A stretch of 64,000 bases of DNA from Hoyosella rhizosphaerae (GCF_014643175.1 NZ_BMJH01000001.1:1538209-1602208), one strand, 5' to 3'; shown: positions 44,631 through 53,896, numbered from the stretch's first letter. Notes: generated by a model not told the origin, from the letters alone. Translations and numbers: made by a program.

Positions 44631-45296
44631 ATGTCACTCAGAGTAGTTATTGCTGGTGGTCACGGAAATATTGCCCTGCATTTGACGAAGGAATTGTCAG
44701 GCCGCGGCGATACCGTTATTGGGTTGATTCGAAACCCAAGCCATGTTCATGATGTCCATACCGCTGGTGGCGAGGCATTGCTGCTCAATCTTGAGCATGC
44801 TCCTCAAGCAGACGTAGTGGAGGCTTTGGAAGGCGCTGACGCCGTCGTGTTCGCGGCCGGAGCAGGACCCGGTAGTGGTGCCGCCCGTAAGGACACTGTT
44901 GACCGGGGTGCAGCGGTGTTGCTCGCCGATGCTGCGGAAAAGGCGGGCGTGCGACGTTTCATTCAAATTTCGGCGTTTGGGGCAGGGGCACCTGTGCCCG
45001 ACGGCGCGGACGAAGTGTGGGCCGCATATTTAACGGCAAAAACGGAGGCTGAGCAGGACCTAATGCAACGCGCCACACTGGATTGGACAATCCTTCGACC
45101 GGGTCTACTCACCAATGACGAACCGAGCGGTTTGGTCTCGTTGTCATCAGAATCCATCCCGAAAGACTCCGTGTCTCGGGCGGATGTCGCCGCAGTGCTC
45201 GCCGCTTTGCTGCACACAGACCACACTGTTAATCAGATTTTGCACCTGACGCAAGGCACCACTGAAATACCTGAGGCCGTGGCAAACTCAGCCTAG
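44631..45296 (+). CDS. NAD(P)-binding atypical short-chain dehydrogenase
   Basis: A 221-residue single-domain Rossmann protein of the NAD(P)H-binding (YwnB/SDR_a5-like) type. RVVIAGGHGNIALHL is the nucleotide-binding loop and VVFAAGAGPGSGA follows the fourth strand. It lacks the usual SDR Tyr-x3-Lys in standard context, having YLTAKTEAEQDL instead. Reaction unknown. It starts 17 bases after the monooxygenase and precedes the LLM-class oxidoreductase, so the three may be one transcript. Confidence 0.82.
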   Translation: MSLRVVIAGGHGNIALHLTKELSGRGDTVIGLIRNPSHVHDVHTAGGEALLLNLEHAPQADVVEALEGADAVVFAAGAGPGSGAARKDTVDRGAAVLLADAAEKAGVRRFIQISAFGAGAPVPDGADEVWAAYLTAKTEAEQDLMQRATLDWTILRPGLLTNDEPSGLVSLSSESIPKDSVSRADVAAVLAALLHTDHTVNQILHLTQGTTEIPEAVANSA

Positions 45297-45336
45297 TGCC
45301 GTACTTGTCGGCATAGCCGAGGAAGGATTGCACACC

Positions 45337-46263
45337 GTGACGCCGGACTTCCGCATCTTCACTGAGCCGCAGCAAGGCGCAACGTATGACGACTTGCTTG
45401 CCGTTGCGAAGAAAACTGAGCAACTGGGATTTGATGGGTTTTTCCGATCAGACCATTTCCTGAAAATGGGTGGTGTCAGCGGTCTACCTGGACCAACAGA
45501 CGCGTGGACAACGCTTGCTGGTTTGGCTCGCGAAACGTCAAGAATCCGTTTGGGCACCCTGATGACCTCGGCGACATTTCGCCATCCCTCAATCCTTGCC
45601 GTGCAGGTCGCGCAGGTCGACCAGATGTCCGGCGGGCGCGTCGAACTTGGCATTGGCTCTGGTTGGTACAAGGAGGAGCACACAGCGTTCGGGATTCCTT
45701 TCCCCACAAAATTGTTTGACCGCTTCGAGGAACAACTCGCCATCGTCACGGGCCTGTGGGACACCCCGAAAGGTGTCAACTTTTCGTTCAAGGGCGAGCA
45801 CTACGAACTCACCGACTGCCCTGCGTTTCCGAAGCCGGTCCAGACACAACTACCGATCATCATTGGTGGTAGCGGACCAACGAGAACTCCTGCATTTGCT
45901 GCCCGTTTCGCCAACGAATACAACGCCGCGTTTCCGGCTCTCGACGGGCTAGCTCAGCGCTTCCAGACCATTCGCGACGCATGCGAAGAATACGAACGCA
46001 ACCCTGCAGACTTGGTTCATTCGGCTGCTTTGGTGGTGTGCGTTGGCCGTGACGAGGCCGAGTTCAGACGGCGTGCCGAACGAATAGGGCGTAACCCTGG
46101 CGAATTGCGTGAGCACGGCATCGCAGGTACACCAACTGAAGCGATTGATCAGATCGGTCGGTTCAGTCGCGCCGGTGTGGAACGGTTCTATTTGCAGGTA
46201 TTGGACCTGCATGATCTCGAGCACATCGAATTGATCGCCAGTGACGTAGTGGCACAGTTGTGA
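45337..46263 (+). CDS. LLM-class F420-dependent oxidoreductase
   Basis: A 308-residue TIM-barrel oxidoreductase of the luciferase-like family in the F420-using branch (TIGR03560-like). Landmarks are FDGFFRSDHFLKMGG, VAQVDQMSGGRVELGIGSGWYKEEHTAFG and LPIIIGGSGPTRT. Coenzyme F420 is known in mycobacteria and relatives. GTG 45337 follows GGAAGGA; a TTG nine bases earlier is too near the site. The substrate is not predictable. The next gene starts one base after its stop. Confidence 0.88.
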   Translation: MTPDFRIFTEPQQGATYDDLLAVAKKTEQLGFDGFFRSDHFLKMGGVSGLPGPTDAWTTLAGLARETSRIRLGTLMTSATFRHPSILAVQVAQVDQMSGGRVELGIGSGWYKEEHTAFGIPFPTKLFDRFEEQLAIVTGLWDTPKGVNFSFKGEHYELTDCPAFPKPVQTQLPIIIGGSGPTRTPAFAARFANEYNAAFPALDGLAQRFQTIRDACEEYERNPADLVHSAALVVCVGRDEAEFRRRAERIGRNPGELREHGIAGTPTEAIDQIGRFSRAGVERFYLQVLDLHDLEHIELIASDVVAQL

Positions 46264-46264
46264 C

Positions 46265-47491
46265 ATGAGTTTTTTAGCGCCGTTCACGTCGATTGCGCTG
46301 TTGGCCACGGGTATTGCCTTGGTGCTCGGTGTCGTGAACGCGCGATGGCCGCAGACCAATGGCAGGCGAGTTGTAGCGAGTTGGCCCGCTGCGTGGCTAT
46401 TCAATGAATTGACGTTGCACATTCTGGTTCTCAACGCGGCCGCGGTTGGCGTGCTGGCGCTGCTTGGTGGCCTGCTTGCCCCTGCTGGCTGGGTGGGACT
46501 CCTCCTCAGCGTTGCAGCGTGGGCATTCATGCTCCGGCTCTACGGTGCCTCACGAAAGACGACGATCTCACCAGACCCGAACTTTCCCCCACCGGAAGCA
46601 AAACTTTCCCAGGCATATCCGACTTCACATGTGTTTTTCCCCTGGCGTGCCTGGACTCGGTCAGACGTCATTCGGACCAATGACATCACCTATGCCACCA
46701 TCGGGAATTTGCATCTCAAACTCAACGTCACAGCGCCGACGCAACCTGCGGCGGGATTACGGCCTGCGATCATTCAGGTCCACGGCGGCGGGTGGTCGAT
46801 GGGCAGTCGCAGGGACCAAGGTGCACCGCTGCTCGGGCACCTAGCAACCAATGGGTGGGTTGGTTTCAATATCGATTATCGGCTCAGTCCTCGTGCGACG
46901 TGGCCGGACCACATCGTCGACGTGAAACGAGCAATCGGGTGGGTACGCAGCCACGCCGACACTTTCGGCATCGACCCTGAGTTCATTGCTATTACTGGTG
47001 GGTCTGCGGGTGGACATCTCAGCGCCCTTGCTGCACTCAGCCAAAATGATCCTGCGTTCCAGCCCGGATTCGAGGACGTAGATACGAGCATTTCTGCCTG
47101 TGTCCCGTTTTATGGCGTGTACGACCTGCTGGACGAGGACCGCCACCACTTCCCCCCTGTCCGGCATCTACTGCAGCGGAGTGTTTTCAAACATCGCCGA
47201 TCCGACGCAGCAGACTCATTTCGCGCGGCTTCCCCATTCCATCGAGTCTCCGCCGACTCGCCCCCGTTCTTGGTTGTCCACGGCGACCTTGATTCCCTCG
47301 TCACAGTGGAAGAGGGCCGCCGGTTCGCTCAACGGTTACGCGATGTGTCTCACCAGCCTGCGCACTACGTCGAAGTTGTGGGAGGACAGCACGCTTTTGA
47401 TGTCATTCCGTCGTGGCGCACACTACGAACCGTGGATGCGGTGAGTGAGTTTTTGGCGACGACATGGGCTACCCACAAAACTCGGCGATAG
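46265..47491 (+). CDS. membrane-associated carboxylesterase/lipase (LipC/LipO-like)
   Basis: A 408-residue protein. Residues 1-95 hold two or three hydrophobic helices. The alpha/beta hydrolase domain of the hormone-sensitive-lipase kind has the oxyanion motif QVHGGGWSMGS, nucleophile GGSAGGHLSA, acid in HGDLDSLV and His in GGQHAFDV. The arrangement recalls mycobacterial LipC and LipO. It would hydrolyse short esters near the membrane. It immediately follows the LLM oxidoreductase gene. Confidence 0.87.
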   Translation: MSFLAPFTSIALLATGIALVLGVVNARWPQTNGRRVVASWPAAWLFNELTLHILVLNAAAVGVLALLGGLLAPAGWVGLLLSVAAWAFMLRLYGASRKTTISPDPNFPPPEAKLSQAYPTSHVFFPWRAWTRSDVIRTNDITYATIGNLHLKLNVTAPTQPAAGLRPAIIQVHGGGWSMGSRRDQGAPLLGHLATNGWVGFNIDYRLSPRATWPDHIVDVKRAIGWVRSHADTFGIDPEFIAITGGSAGGHLSALAALSQNDPAFQPGFEDVDTSISACVPFYGVYDLLDEDRHHFPPVRHLLQRSVFKHRRSDAADSFRAASPFHRVSADSPPFLVVHGDLDSLVTVEEGRRFAQRLRDVSHQPAHYVEVVGGQHAFDVIPSWRTLRTVDAVSEFLATTWATHKTRR

Positions 47492-47556
47492 TCGACAGAG
47501 CAGTTGCGCGTACGCGTGCGGCATGGTGTGATCTTGAAGTCGGAAGGAAATAGATC

Positions 47557-47901
47557 GTGCCATACATCATGCTGGTCACATTTGTCGTGCTCGTTGCGTG
47601 CCTAATCGACATCATCCTGACCGATAACACCCGAGTGCGGAACCTGCCCAAACCACTGTGGATCTTGCTTGTGATCTTCCTGCCCCTCGCGGGGTCAGTA
47701 GTGTGGCTCGTCGCGGGCCGCCCATACAGTGACGATGCCCCTAGGCGCACGACAGGTTTCCCCGAATACGAACGTCCGGGCAGGCATATCGCTCAGCGTG
47801 CAGAGGACGACGACGAGTTCCTGCGCCAATGCCGTGCCCGCGCTGAGGAACAGCGCCGCCGCTACAAGCAGCAAAACAAGGACGACAACCCGGCGAGCTA
47901 G
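47557..47901 (+). CDS. PLDc_N domain membrane protein
   Basis: A 114-residue protein with the phospholipase D N-terminal domain signature: two hydrophobic helices with IDIILTDNTRVRNLPKPLWILLVIFLPLAGSVVWLVAGRP between residues 16 and 55. The rest is a charged, Arg/Glu/Gln-rich helical tail. No catalytic HKD motif is present. GGAAGGAAA supports the GTG start at 47557. Its stop overlaps that of the convergent DUF2207 gene by four bases. Function unknown. Confidence 0.87.
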   Translation: MPYIMLVTFVVLVACLIDIILTDNTRVRNLPKPLWILLVIFLPLAGSVVWLVAGRPYSDDAPRRTTGFPEYERPGRHIAQRAEDDDEFLRQCRARAEEQRRRYKQQNKDDNPAS

Positions 47902-49637
47902 GCCTGTTTCGCCAGCGTCGCTTGATGATGTGTCTCGGCGAAAACACCCTCTAGAGAGTTGAGCATCGGCGGAAAATGGGTTCGGAAACGGCGCAGGTTG
48001 CGGTTGCCCTCAAAACCGCCGAACCAGTAGATGCCAGATGCGCCATTAGATTCCGGATCAAGGTCGCCGAAAGTGTCGATCCAATGATCGGTTTCTCCGA
48101 GCACAACCGCGTAGGGCAGCGATCTCGAGAAGACGGTTTCCCTGTCCTCTTCTGGGATGCTGTGCTCATCCACGGTGTGGAGGTAGTGCAACATTCCTCG
48201 AACATCGCTGACGAGTTGCTGCCCCTTGGCCGTGCGTGGCGGCAAGAATTGTGGTGCGACCACGGCCACAACACCAAGGAGCACTAAAGCTGCGCCGAGT
48301 ACCGCGTGGCCAATCGTCAATGCCAGCACCGGAATCGCGATGACGCCGACTGCCGCTAGCGCTACGCCAGCCCACCACAATGGAGATTGTGTGTGTGAGT
48401 TGCGGAGCCACCCCTGCACACTCGCGTCATGACGCAGCGCTGCACGAACCGGTTCGAGGTTCAGGTCTGGTCTGCGGTGCAGTTCTGACATCGTCGTCGA
48501 GTCGGTGCCCTCCGGAAGCACAGCGGCAATAAGGCGACTCTCAAACTCATGCAGTGCGCTATCGGGGTCATTGCGGCGGCTTACCTGCCAGTCAGCCGTG
48601 TCATCTGGCCCGTCGACTTCAGACAGCCATAAGTACTGGCGAACCGCAAGGTCCACAACTGTCGAAGCAAGGTCAACGGGGTCCACAGTTTCGTCAAATA
48701 CCACTCCCGCGTGCCCTGGGAGAATGCCGTCCGGGGAAGCAAACTCCACGGCTGTACCGGTGCGGATGAGCGTCCCTGAGAACGGAGCTTCGCTGTTCAA
48801 CGCCGCCCTGTCTCGCCGACGAGCGCCCGCCACAGCAAGCGCCGCCACGATCGCAATCAACCCCACGATTCCCAGCCCGACCAGCACTGGTTGTGTGAAC
48901 GCAAAGGCGCGATTGAATGTGAGAATGTCGCGGAATTCCGTATTCGCCGCGACGGTCCCAGTCGGCAGGGCCGTTACAAGTTCTATTCGCTGACCTGCAT
49001 TGAGGTCGGTGTGCTGCGCCCGGATTCCGCCGGAATGTTCCACCCCAGCGAGTGTGCATCGTTGTGTCGATCCCGCGTTTCCGGCGTAGCAGTTAACAAT
49101 GGCTTGTCGGGGCGACGGGGCCACAATCGTCGCCGAAAAGCGCTCGATCGGGCCCTCTGTTGTCCCTGAAATTGGCCACAAAACGAGCTGCTCTGCCGTC
49201 GCATCAGAGACGGCGCCGTGGAAGGAGTAGTACACGGTGGATTCGCCCGCAGTGGCCACGATGGTTGCCAGATCGCGGTCCACGTCCACCGTGACAGGAC
49301 CGTCGGTGGTCACATTTGTGATGTCAAAACGGCGTTCTATATCGGCGGCAACCTGCGTGCGGAGCGGAATAGTTCGCGTTACCTGCTGCCCTTCGGGGAC
49401 CGTCAGGATTTCCCGAACCGTGAGCACGCCACTACTGAGCACTTCTGCGTCCGCGTGGACAGCGATTCCACTGACAGGGGCTAACTCCCCGTGGTCATGT
49501 ACCGGAGATTTAGGTGCCGACATGGCTGGCGCAGCAGTCGCTGCCACGAGGAAAAGGGCAACGAGGAGTAGAGCACTGCCCACGGACTTGAGTGCACCGA
49601 TCACCATGATCGCTGACTTTAGACGATCAGCTAGCAT
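47898..49637 (-). CDS. DUF2207 domain membrane protein
   Basis: A 579-residue protein with a signal-like first helix, an extracytoplasmic beta-rich DUF2207 domain (about residues 55-235: VLTVREILTVPEGQQVTRTIPLR, with two Cys that may pair), a membrane helix near 248-270, a cytoplasmic segment, two more helices at about 430-475 and a C-terminal soluble part ending SGIYWFGGFEGN. Role unknown. ATG 49637 or a GTG at 49658 could start it; neither has a ribosome binding site. It is divergent from the zinc peptidase gene with a very short shared promoter region. Confidence 0.82.
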   Translation of the reverse strand: MLADRLKSAIMVIGALKSVGSALLLVALFLVAATAAPAMSAPKSPVHDHGELAPVSGIAVHADAEVLSSGVLTVREILTVPEGQQVTRTIPLRTQVAADIERRFDITNVTTDGPVTVDVDRDLATIVATAGESTVYYSFHGAVSDATAEQLVLWPISGTTEGPIERFSATIVAPSPRQAIVNCYAGNAGSTQRCTLAGVEHSGGIRAQHTDLNAGQRIELVTALPTGTVAANTEFRDILTFNRAFAFTQPVLVGLGIVGLIAIVAALAVAGARRRDRAALNSEAPFSGTLIRTGTAVEFASPDGILPGHAGVVFDETVDPVDLASTVVDLAVRQYLWLSEVDGPDDTADWQVSRRNDPDSALHEFESRLIAAVLPEGTDSTTMSELHRRPDLNLEPVRAALRHDASVQGWLRNSHTQSPLWWAGVALAAVGVIAIPVLALTIGHAVLGAALVLLGVVAVVAPQFLPPRTAKGQQLVSDVRGMLHYLHTVDEHSIPEEDRETVFSRSLPYAVVLGETDHWIDTFGDLDPESNGASGIYWFGGFEGNRNLRRFRTHFPPMLNSLEGVFAETHHQATLAKQA

Positions 49638-49678
49638 TCCCACAGAGCGAATCGTCACCAGGGGAGGAACCGATCACT

Positions 49679-50851
49679 ATGACGTACCCCCCGCATCGCT
49701 ACCGACCGGTTCCGTCCGGAGGGTCTCCACTTCCCCCGCCCGCGCAGATGCCGCGGGATCCGCGACAGCAACGTGCATCGGGGTATGGGCCACCGCCTAG
49801 CGCGCAATTGCATATGCACCGCCAGAACCCGATGATGCACGCGCGCTCAGTACCGCCCTACAGCGCGGTATCGCCCTACCGATCGCCTTTACCTCCACCG
49901 CGGCGCCAACCGACAGCGCCACGCAAAAAGGGCGGCGGGCGCTCCTTCGTGTCGCTGCTTGCCGTCATCATCATCGGCTTGTTTCTGCTGAGGCTGCTCA
50001 ATGAGTGGGCCGAAAATCTCGAAAGCGAACGCACTGCCGGCGGTGGATTCACCGCCATAGAACTCGATCCAGCTGGACCAGGAAGCACACCTGATGCGTC
50101 CACTCCCCCACCTCGCACCGACCCTGGCACTGCCCAACCCGTATACGAACTGGAAAGCCACCCACTATTGGCGACACCCAATATTGGGTTGCCCTCCGCG
50201 AGCTGTCCACTAGCCCCCTGGTCAACCGCACCGGAACAGGCCTTCGCGCACCTGGTTTCAGCATTCGAATGTTTCGAGACCATGTGGCAGCCAGTACTGC
50301 AAGCACGCCAACTACCCACCACTCCCGCTAACCTCACAGTGATCAGCGAAGCGTCTAGCGCTGTATCCCCGTGCACTAGTTCTGGGCAGGATTTTGCGGC
50401 GTTCTACTGCCCAGTCAACAATATGATTTACATGCCCCTCGACACTTTGGGTGTCGCTGTTCACGGTGACCGATTTGGCATCTACCTCGCTGTTCTGGCC
50501 CACGAGTACGGCCACCATGTTCAAAACGCAGCCGGCCTATTGGATGCCCAATGGCAACGACGCCAGAGCGTTGGACACAATTCCGCTGAAGCGTTGGAGG
50601 TGTCGCGCCGAACTGAGCTACAAGCGCAATGCTTCTCTGGCATGGCATTCGCATCCGCTCAAGAAGGCGGAACAATCTCGGTGCAGCGGGCGCAAGAAGC
50701 TGGAGCGTCAATGTATCGAAGCGGTGACAGCAATGGTCCTCGTACGCACGGAACTCCAAGCAACTATGGCAGCTGGTGGGAGCAGGGATACCAACTCAAC
50801 AGCACCGCTATGTGCAACACGTGGCTCGCGGAATCGTCAGACGTGTCCTGA
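49679..50851 (+). CDS. YpfJ-like neutral zinc metallopeptidase, membrane-anchored
   Basis: A 390-residue protein. The first 80 residues are Pro-rich and cytoplasmic, one helix follows (RSFVSLLAVIIIGLFLLRLL), and the C-terminal two thirds are a putative neutral zinc metallopeptidase domain with HEYGHHVQN as the metal site and LQAQCFSG holding the third ligand region. Four Cys in the outer domain probably form disulfides. AGGGGAGGA precedes the ATG. Substrate unknown. It ends 12 bases before the glycosylase gene. Confidence 0.87.
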   Translation: MTYPPHRYRPVPSGGSPLPPPAQMPRDPRQQRASGYGPPPSAQLHMHRQNPMMHARSVPPYSAVSPYRSPLPPPRRQPTAPRKKGGGRSFVSLLAVIIIGLFLLRLLNEWAENLESERTAGGGFTAIELDPAGPGSTPDASTPPPRTDPGTAQPVYELESHPLLATPNIGLPSASCPLAPWSTAPEQAFAHLVSAFECFETMWQPVLQARQLPTTPANLTVISEASSAVSPCTSSGQDFAAFYCPVNNMIYMPLDTLGVAVHGDRFGIYLAVLAHEYGHHVQNAAGLLDAQWQRRQSVGHNSAEALEVSRRTELQAQCFSGMAFASAQEGGTISVQRAQEAGASMYRSGDSNGPRTHGTPSNYGSWWEQGYQLNSTAMCNTWLAESSDVS

Positions 50852-50863
50852 ACAATCGCGCCT

Positions 50864-51949
50864 ATGCCCACCGCTGATGAACTAATTAGCCCCAGCACTG
50901 TCCGTGACCTAGCCGGATGCGTCCAACGCACCGTTCGCAGTGACGCGCGTGCGTTACTTGACTGCGCGGCTTCGTTGGACGGACTGAGGTTTGGGGACCG
51001 CGTGCGGGCCGTCCGCGACGCTTTTCTCGCCGATGTTCCTGGTGGGTTCGATGAGCTGCAGGCGACGTTGCGCCTCGCTCTGCGGGATGACCGCTTTACC
51101 GGTTGGATGATCTTTCCCGTCACCGAGGCGGTGGCAGCCCGCGGCCTTGGAGAGTTCGAACCAGCCTTAGCACTGCTGGCGGAGCTGACGCCTAGGCTCA
51201 CAGCCGAAACGGCAGTACGCCCGTTCATCATGGCCGACAGCACACGTGCATTAACTGTCATCGAGAAGTGGGTGCGGCATCCAGACGAACACGTTCGCCG
51301 ACTAGCCAGTGAAGGCACCCGTCCGCGGCTGCCCTGGGCGCAACAAATTAAGGCTCTGATAGCAGACCCGTCGCCAGCCCTACCAATCTTGCATGCGCTG
51401 CACCGTGACTCGTCCGAATACGTCCGCAGGTCTGTGGCCAACCATCTGAATGACATAAGCCGGGACCACCCTGGGGTAGCCGTCGCCGTCGCACGGGAGT
51501 GGATGGATGATCCTGATGCAAACACCGTGCGCGTCGTTCGGCACGGTTTGCGCACGTTAGTCAAAGCGGGCGACCGCGACGCACTTGGGGTACTGGGTTT
51601 CAGCGCCAATGCGCAGATGTCAGTCACAGTCCCTGAGCTTGAAAACCCACTAGTAAATCTGGGGGCTGCTCTCGAGTTTCGTTGCACGGTGACCAACTAC
51701 GGCGAGGCTGCAGCTGACGTCGCGGTGGACTACGTCATCCATCACGTCCGCGCCAACGGTTCGCGCACCCCGAAGGTCTTTAAGCTCGGTGTTCGCCAAC
51801 TAGAACCCGGCGCGCAGTGGTGCATCACCAAACGTCATGCCATCAAACCCATCACCACCAGGCGCTACTACAGTGGTGAGCACCTACTGGAAGTTCAGGT
51901 AAACGGAGTCCGGTCCGCCGCGGTCCCCTTCATACTCACCACACCATGA
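50864..51949 (+). CDS. AlkC-like DNA alkylation repair glycosylase
   Basis: A 361-residue protein with HEAT-like repeats over about residues 40-245 (FEPALALLAELTPRLTAETAVRPFI, EHVRRLASEGTRPRLPW, SEYVRRSVANHLNDISRDHP) and a C-terminal beta-rich Ig-like domain (about 262-360). This layout is that of AlkC glycosylases, which excise 3-methyl purines and 3-methylcytosine without base flipping. It joins ogt and tag elsewhere in the window as an alkylation repair gene. It follows the zinc peptidase closely and may share its transcript. Confidence 0.87.
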   Translation: MPTADELISPSTVRDLAGCVQRTVRSDARALLDCAASLDGLRFGDRVRAVRDAFLADVPGGFDELQATLRLALRDDRFTGWMIFPVTEAVAARGLGEFEPALALLAELTPRLTAETAVRPFIMADSTRALTVIEKWVRHPDEHVRRLASEGTRPRLPWAQQIKALIADPSPALPILHALHRDSSEYVRRSVANHLNDISRDHPGVAVAVAREWMDDPDANTVRVVRHGLRTLVKAGDRDALGVLGFSANAQMSVTVPELENPLVNLGAALEFRCTVTNYGEAAADVAVDYVIHHVRANGSRTPKVFKLGVRQLEPGAQWCITKRHAIKPITTRRYYSGEHLLEVQVNGVRSAAVPFILTTP

Positions 51950-51973
51950 CCAATTCCGTAGTGACCGGCGGGG

Positions 51974-52141
51974 CTAGCGGCCGAACATTCGGGCGATGAA
52001 ACTTCCTTGCCCTACGCCTTGGTCGGCGTGGCCTTCGCACCGTTCGTTCTTGGGGATCCCCCGCATGACCTGATCAACATGCATTCCGCATCCCGACCAG
52101 GTCGTTTTTCCGCATTGACGACAGTTGACTGGATAACACAT
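51974..52141 (-). CDS. 55-residue Cys-rich mini protein, putative metal-responsive
   Basis: A small gene with a perfect ribosome binding site (GAAGGAGG) before ATG 52141. Its product has Cys at 2, 7, 10, 18 and 35 and His at 21 and 38: MCYPVNCRQCGKTTWSGCGMH near the start and ERCEGH later. This zinc-ribbon or metallothionein-like spacing occurs in small hypothetical proteins of many actinobacteria. A perfect CsoR-type palindrome lies 30 bases upstream. I infer metal binding, possibly copper; no function is established. Confidence 0.75.
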   Translation of the reverse strand: MCYPVNCRQCGKTTWSGCGMHVDQVMRGIPKNERCEGHADQGVGQGSFIARMFGR

Positions 52142-52169
52142 GATGCCTCCTTCGTGGACTGAAACTCAA

Positions 52170-52187
52170 TATACCCCCAGGGGTATA
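52170..52187. promoter_or_regulatory. CsoR-type copper operator
   Basis: TATACCCC-CA-GGGGTATA is a perfect palindrome of the kind bound by CsoR family repressors in actinobacteria (TACCCC...GGGGTA). It lies directly upstream of the Cys-rich mini protein and in the gap to the MCE gene, where it may overlap the promoter. Confidence 0.65.
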
Positions 52188-52242
52188 AAAGAGTCCACAG
52201 TGAACGCTCTTCATGGAAATTGCAGATACGACCTAAACGGCC

Positions 52243-53589
52243 CTATTCGGCGGCAAAAGTGACGTCAGTGCCACGCAACACGGGCGCACCAACAAGCGTG
52301 ACCCAACCCGGGATGTCATCAGGCGCAAGGCCCGTCGTCGCCGAGTACACCATGCGGAGCGAATCAACTTCGTCTGCGTTACCGAACAAACCCCCGCCAT
52401 GCCCAACGCTAGCTAGAGGTGAAGGCAACTCCTGCAGATTCTGCGGACCAGGATTGCGTGAAGGAACCGCATACGCACCTGTATTAAATGCCCCGCCTGG
52501 ATGTTGCGGGAAGTTGCCATCAGCCGGGTGGACCGGTTCGTAACAGATCGGCCCACGTGTGTCGAAGAATCGAGCCTCATCCTGATTCGGAATGTATCCG
52601 CCCCGGGGGTTTGCGAGTTGAATAGTCAGATGCAACCCGGGACGATCTATCCCGCCACCGAAGACCCGGTCAATACGAGGTCCCATGTCAGCGAAATACT
52701 GTGCTGTGCACCCAAACATCGGCGAGTATTGCGCCAATAGTTCCAGGGTCTCTCGAGAGTCCGCGGCGATGCGCACAATGCGTTCGCCGTTGGTATCGAG
52801 AAAACCACGCATGTCCGCCGAGGCGAGACTCAGCGAATCAAGCATCCCGTCGACCGCCGAACGCGACTCGATCAATGTGGCATTCGTCGTGCGATACGTG
52901 TCTAAAGCCGCAACAAGGTCGGGCACAGCATCGGCATACACATCCGTCACGTCACCTAAATCACGCAACTGCTGTTCGAGGTTCGGGAGTTCGCTGTTAA
53001 TCTCCTCCACCATCGGCCCAAAGCGATCAACCATGTTTCCGATGGCTTCCCCTCGCCCAGACAGGGCCTGATTGAGGGCACCTAAAGTGACGGCAAGATC
53101 TTGGGGCGGCACGGCGTCCAGAAGATCAAAGAAAACGTCATACATTCGAGCTGCGTCAATGGCGTTTCCCTCGTCATGCTCAACGATGACTGCACCTGCC
53201 GCAATGATGCCGACCGGGTTCTCGGGCGCCACGATTTCTACATATCGTTCGCCAAATAGGGTTTTCGGAATAATTCTGGCGGTTGCATTAGCCGGGACAA
53301 AATCAAGCCGATCAGATCGAAGTGCGAGCTCAATCTCTACGCTGCCGTCAGGCGCGAGTTGTAAGTCGCGAACTTCGCCAACAACTGCCCCACCTATTTT
53401 TACGTCGGCTTCGCGCGACAGCGAATTCCCCACCGTCTCAGTCACAAATGTGACGGTCGTAGTTGGTGTGAATTGCTTCTTGAACGACAGGATGCATACG
53501 GCGATCAACGCGGCGACAATCGCAACAAACGCAAGGCCGAGCAGGATGAGCTTTAGCGAATATTCTACTTCGATTTCGTCGTCATCCAT
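52243..53589 (-). CDS. orphan MCE-family protein
   Basis: A 448-residue protein with a membrane helix at about residues 12-35, an MCE/MlaD domain at about 42-120 (TVTFVTETVGNSLSREADVKIGGAVVGEVRDL) and a long helical region, then a Pro/Gly-rich tail like those of mycobacterial Mce proteins. Mce proteins normally come as six genes with two yrbE permeases and move lipids or sterols across the envelope. No other mce or yrbE gene is here. AGGAG eight bases before ATG 53589 fixes the start. It may join a complex encoded elsewhere. Confidence 0.85.
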   Translation of the reverse strand: MDDDEIEVEYSLKLILLGLAFVAIVAALIAVCILSFKKQFTPTTTVTFVTETVGNSLSREADVKIGGAVVGEVRDLQLAPDGSVEIELALRSDRLDFVPANATARIIPKTLFGERYVEIVAPENPVGIIAAGAVIVEHDEGNAIDAARMYDVFFDLLDAVPPQDLAVTLGALNQALSGRGEAIGNMVDRFGPMVEEINSELPNLEQQLRDLGDVTDVYADAVPDLVAALDTYRTTNATLIESRSAVDGMLDSLSLASADMRGFLDTNGERIVRIAADSRETLELLAQYSPMFGCTAQYFADMGPRIDRVFGGGIDRPGLHLTIQLANPRGGYIPNQDEARFFDTRGPICYEPVHPADGNFPQHPGGAFNTGAYAVPSRNPGPQNLQELPSPLASVGHGGGLFGNADEVDSLRMVYSATTGLAPDDIPGWVTLVGAPVLRGTDVTFAAE

Positions 53590-53896
53590 GAGGGCTGCTC
53601 CTGTATGTGTCCCAGGCTTTAGCAAGCGCAGGGATGAGAAAAACGATCGCTACCCAGTGCCTACACTTGGAGCCCCAGCACACAGACTCAAGCACACAGA
53701 GCAGCGCCATCTCGGTCACCAGCGGACACCAGCAACCAGCGCCAAGCCCGACGGACCATACAAGGTCAACTTATGTGATACACCGCGGTCAACTTACTGC
53801 GCGGAATAGTAAGCAAGAACACCTAACTCACCATGTTTGATATAGAACACTTTTCTGCTCGAAAAATGAGGTGGATCCGCCACAGCAACGTGCGAA
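53590..53896. other. 307-base intergenic region upstream of the MCE gene
   Basis: No gene is supported here. It contains a perfect ten-base direct repeat, GGTCAACTTA, at 53764-53773 and 53787-53796, 23 bases apart. The right third is A+T-rich. It must hold the MCE gene promoter and the end of the acyltransferase transcript, but no clean terminator is visible. Confidence 0.45.
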
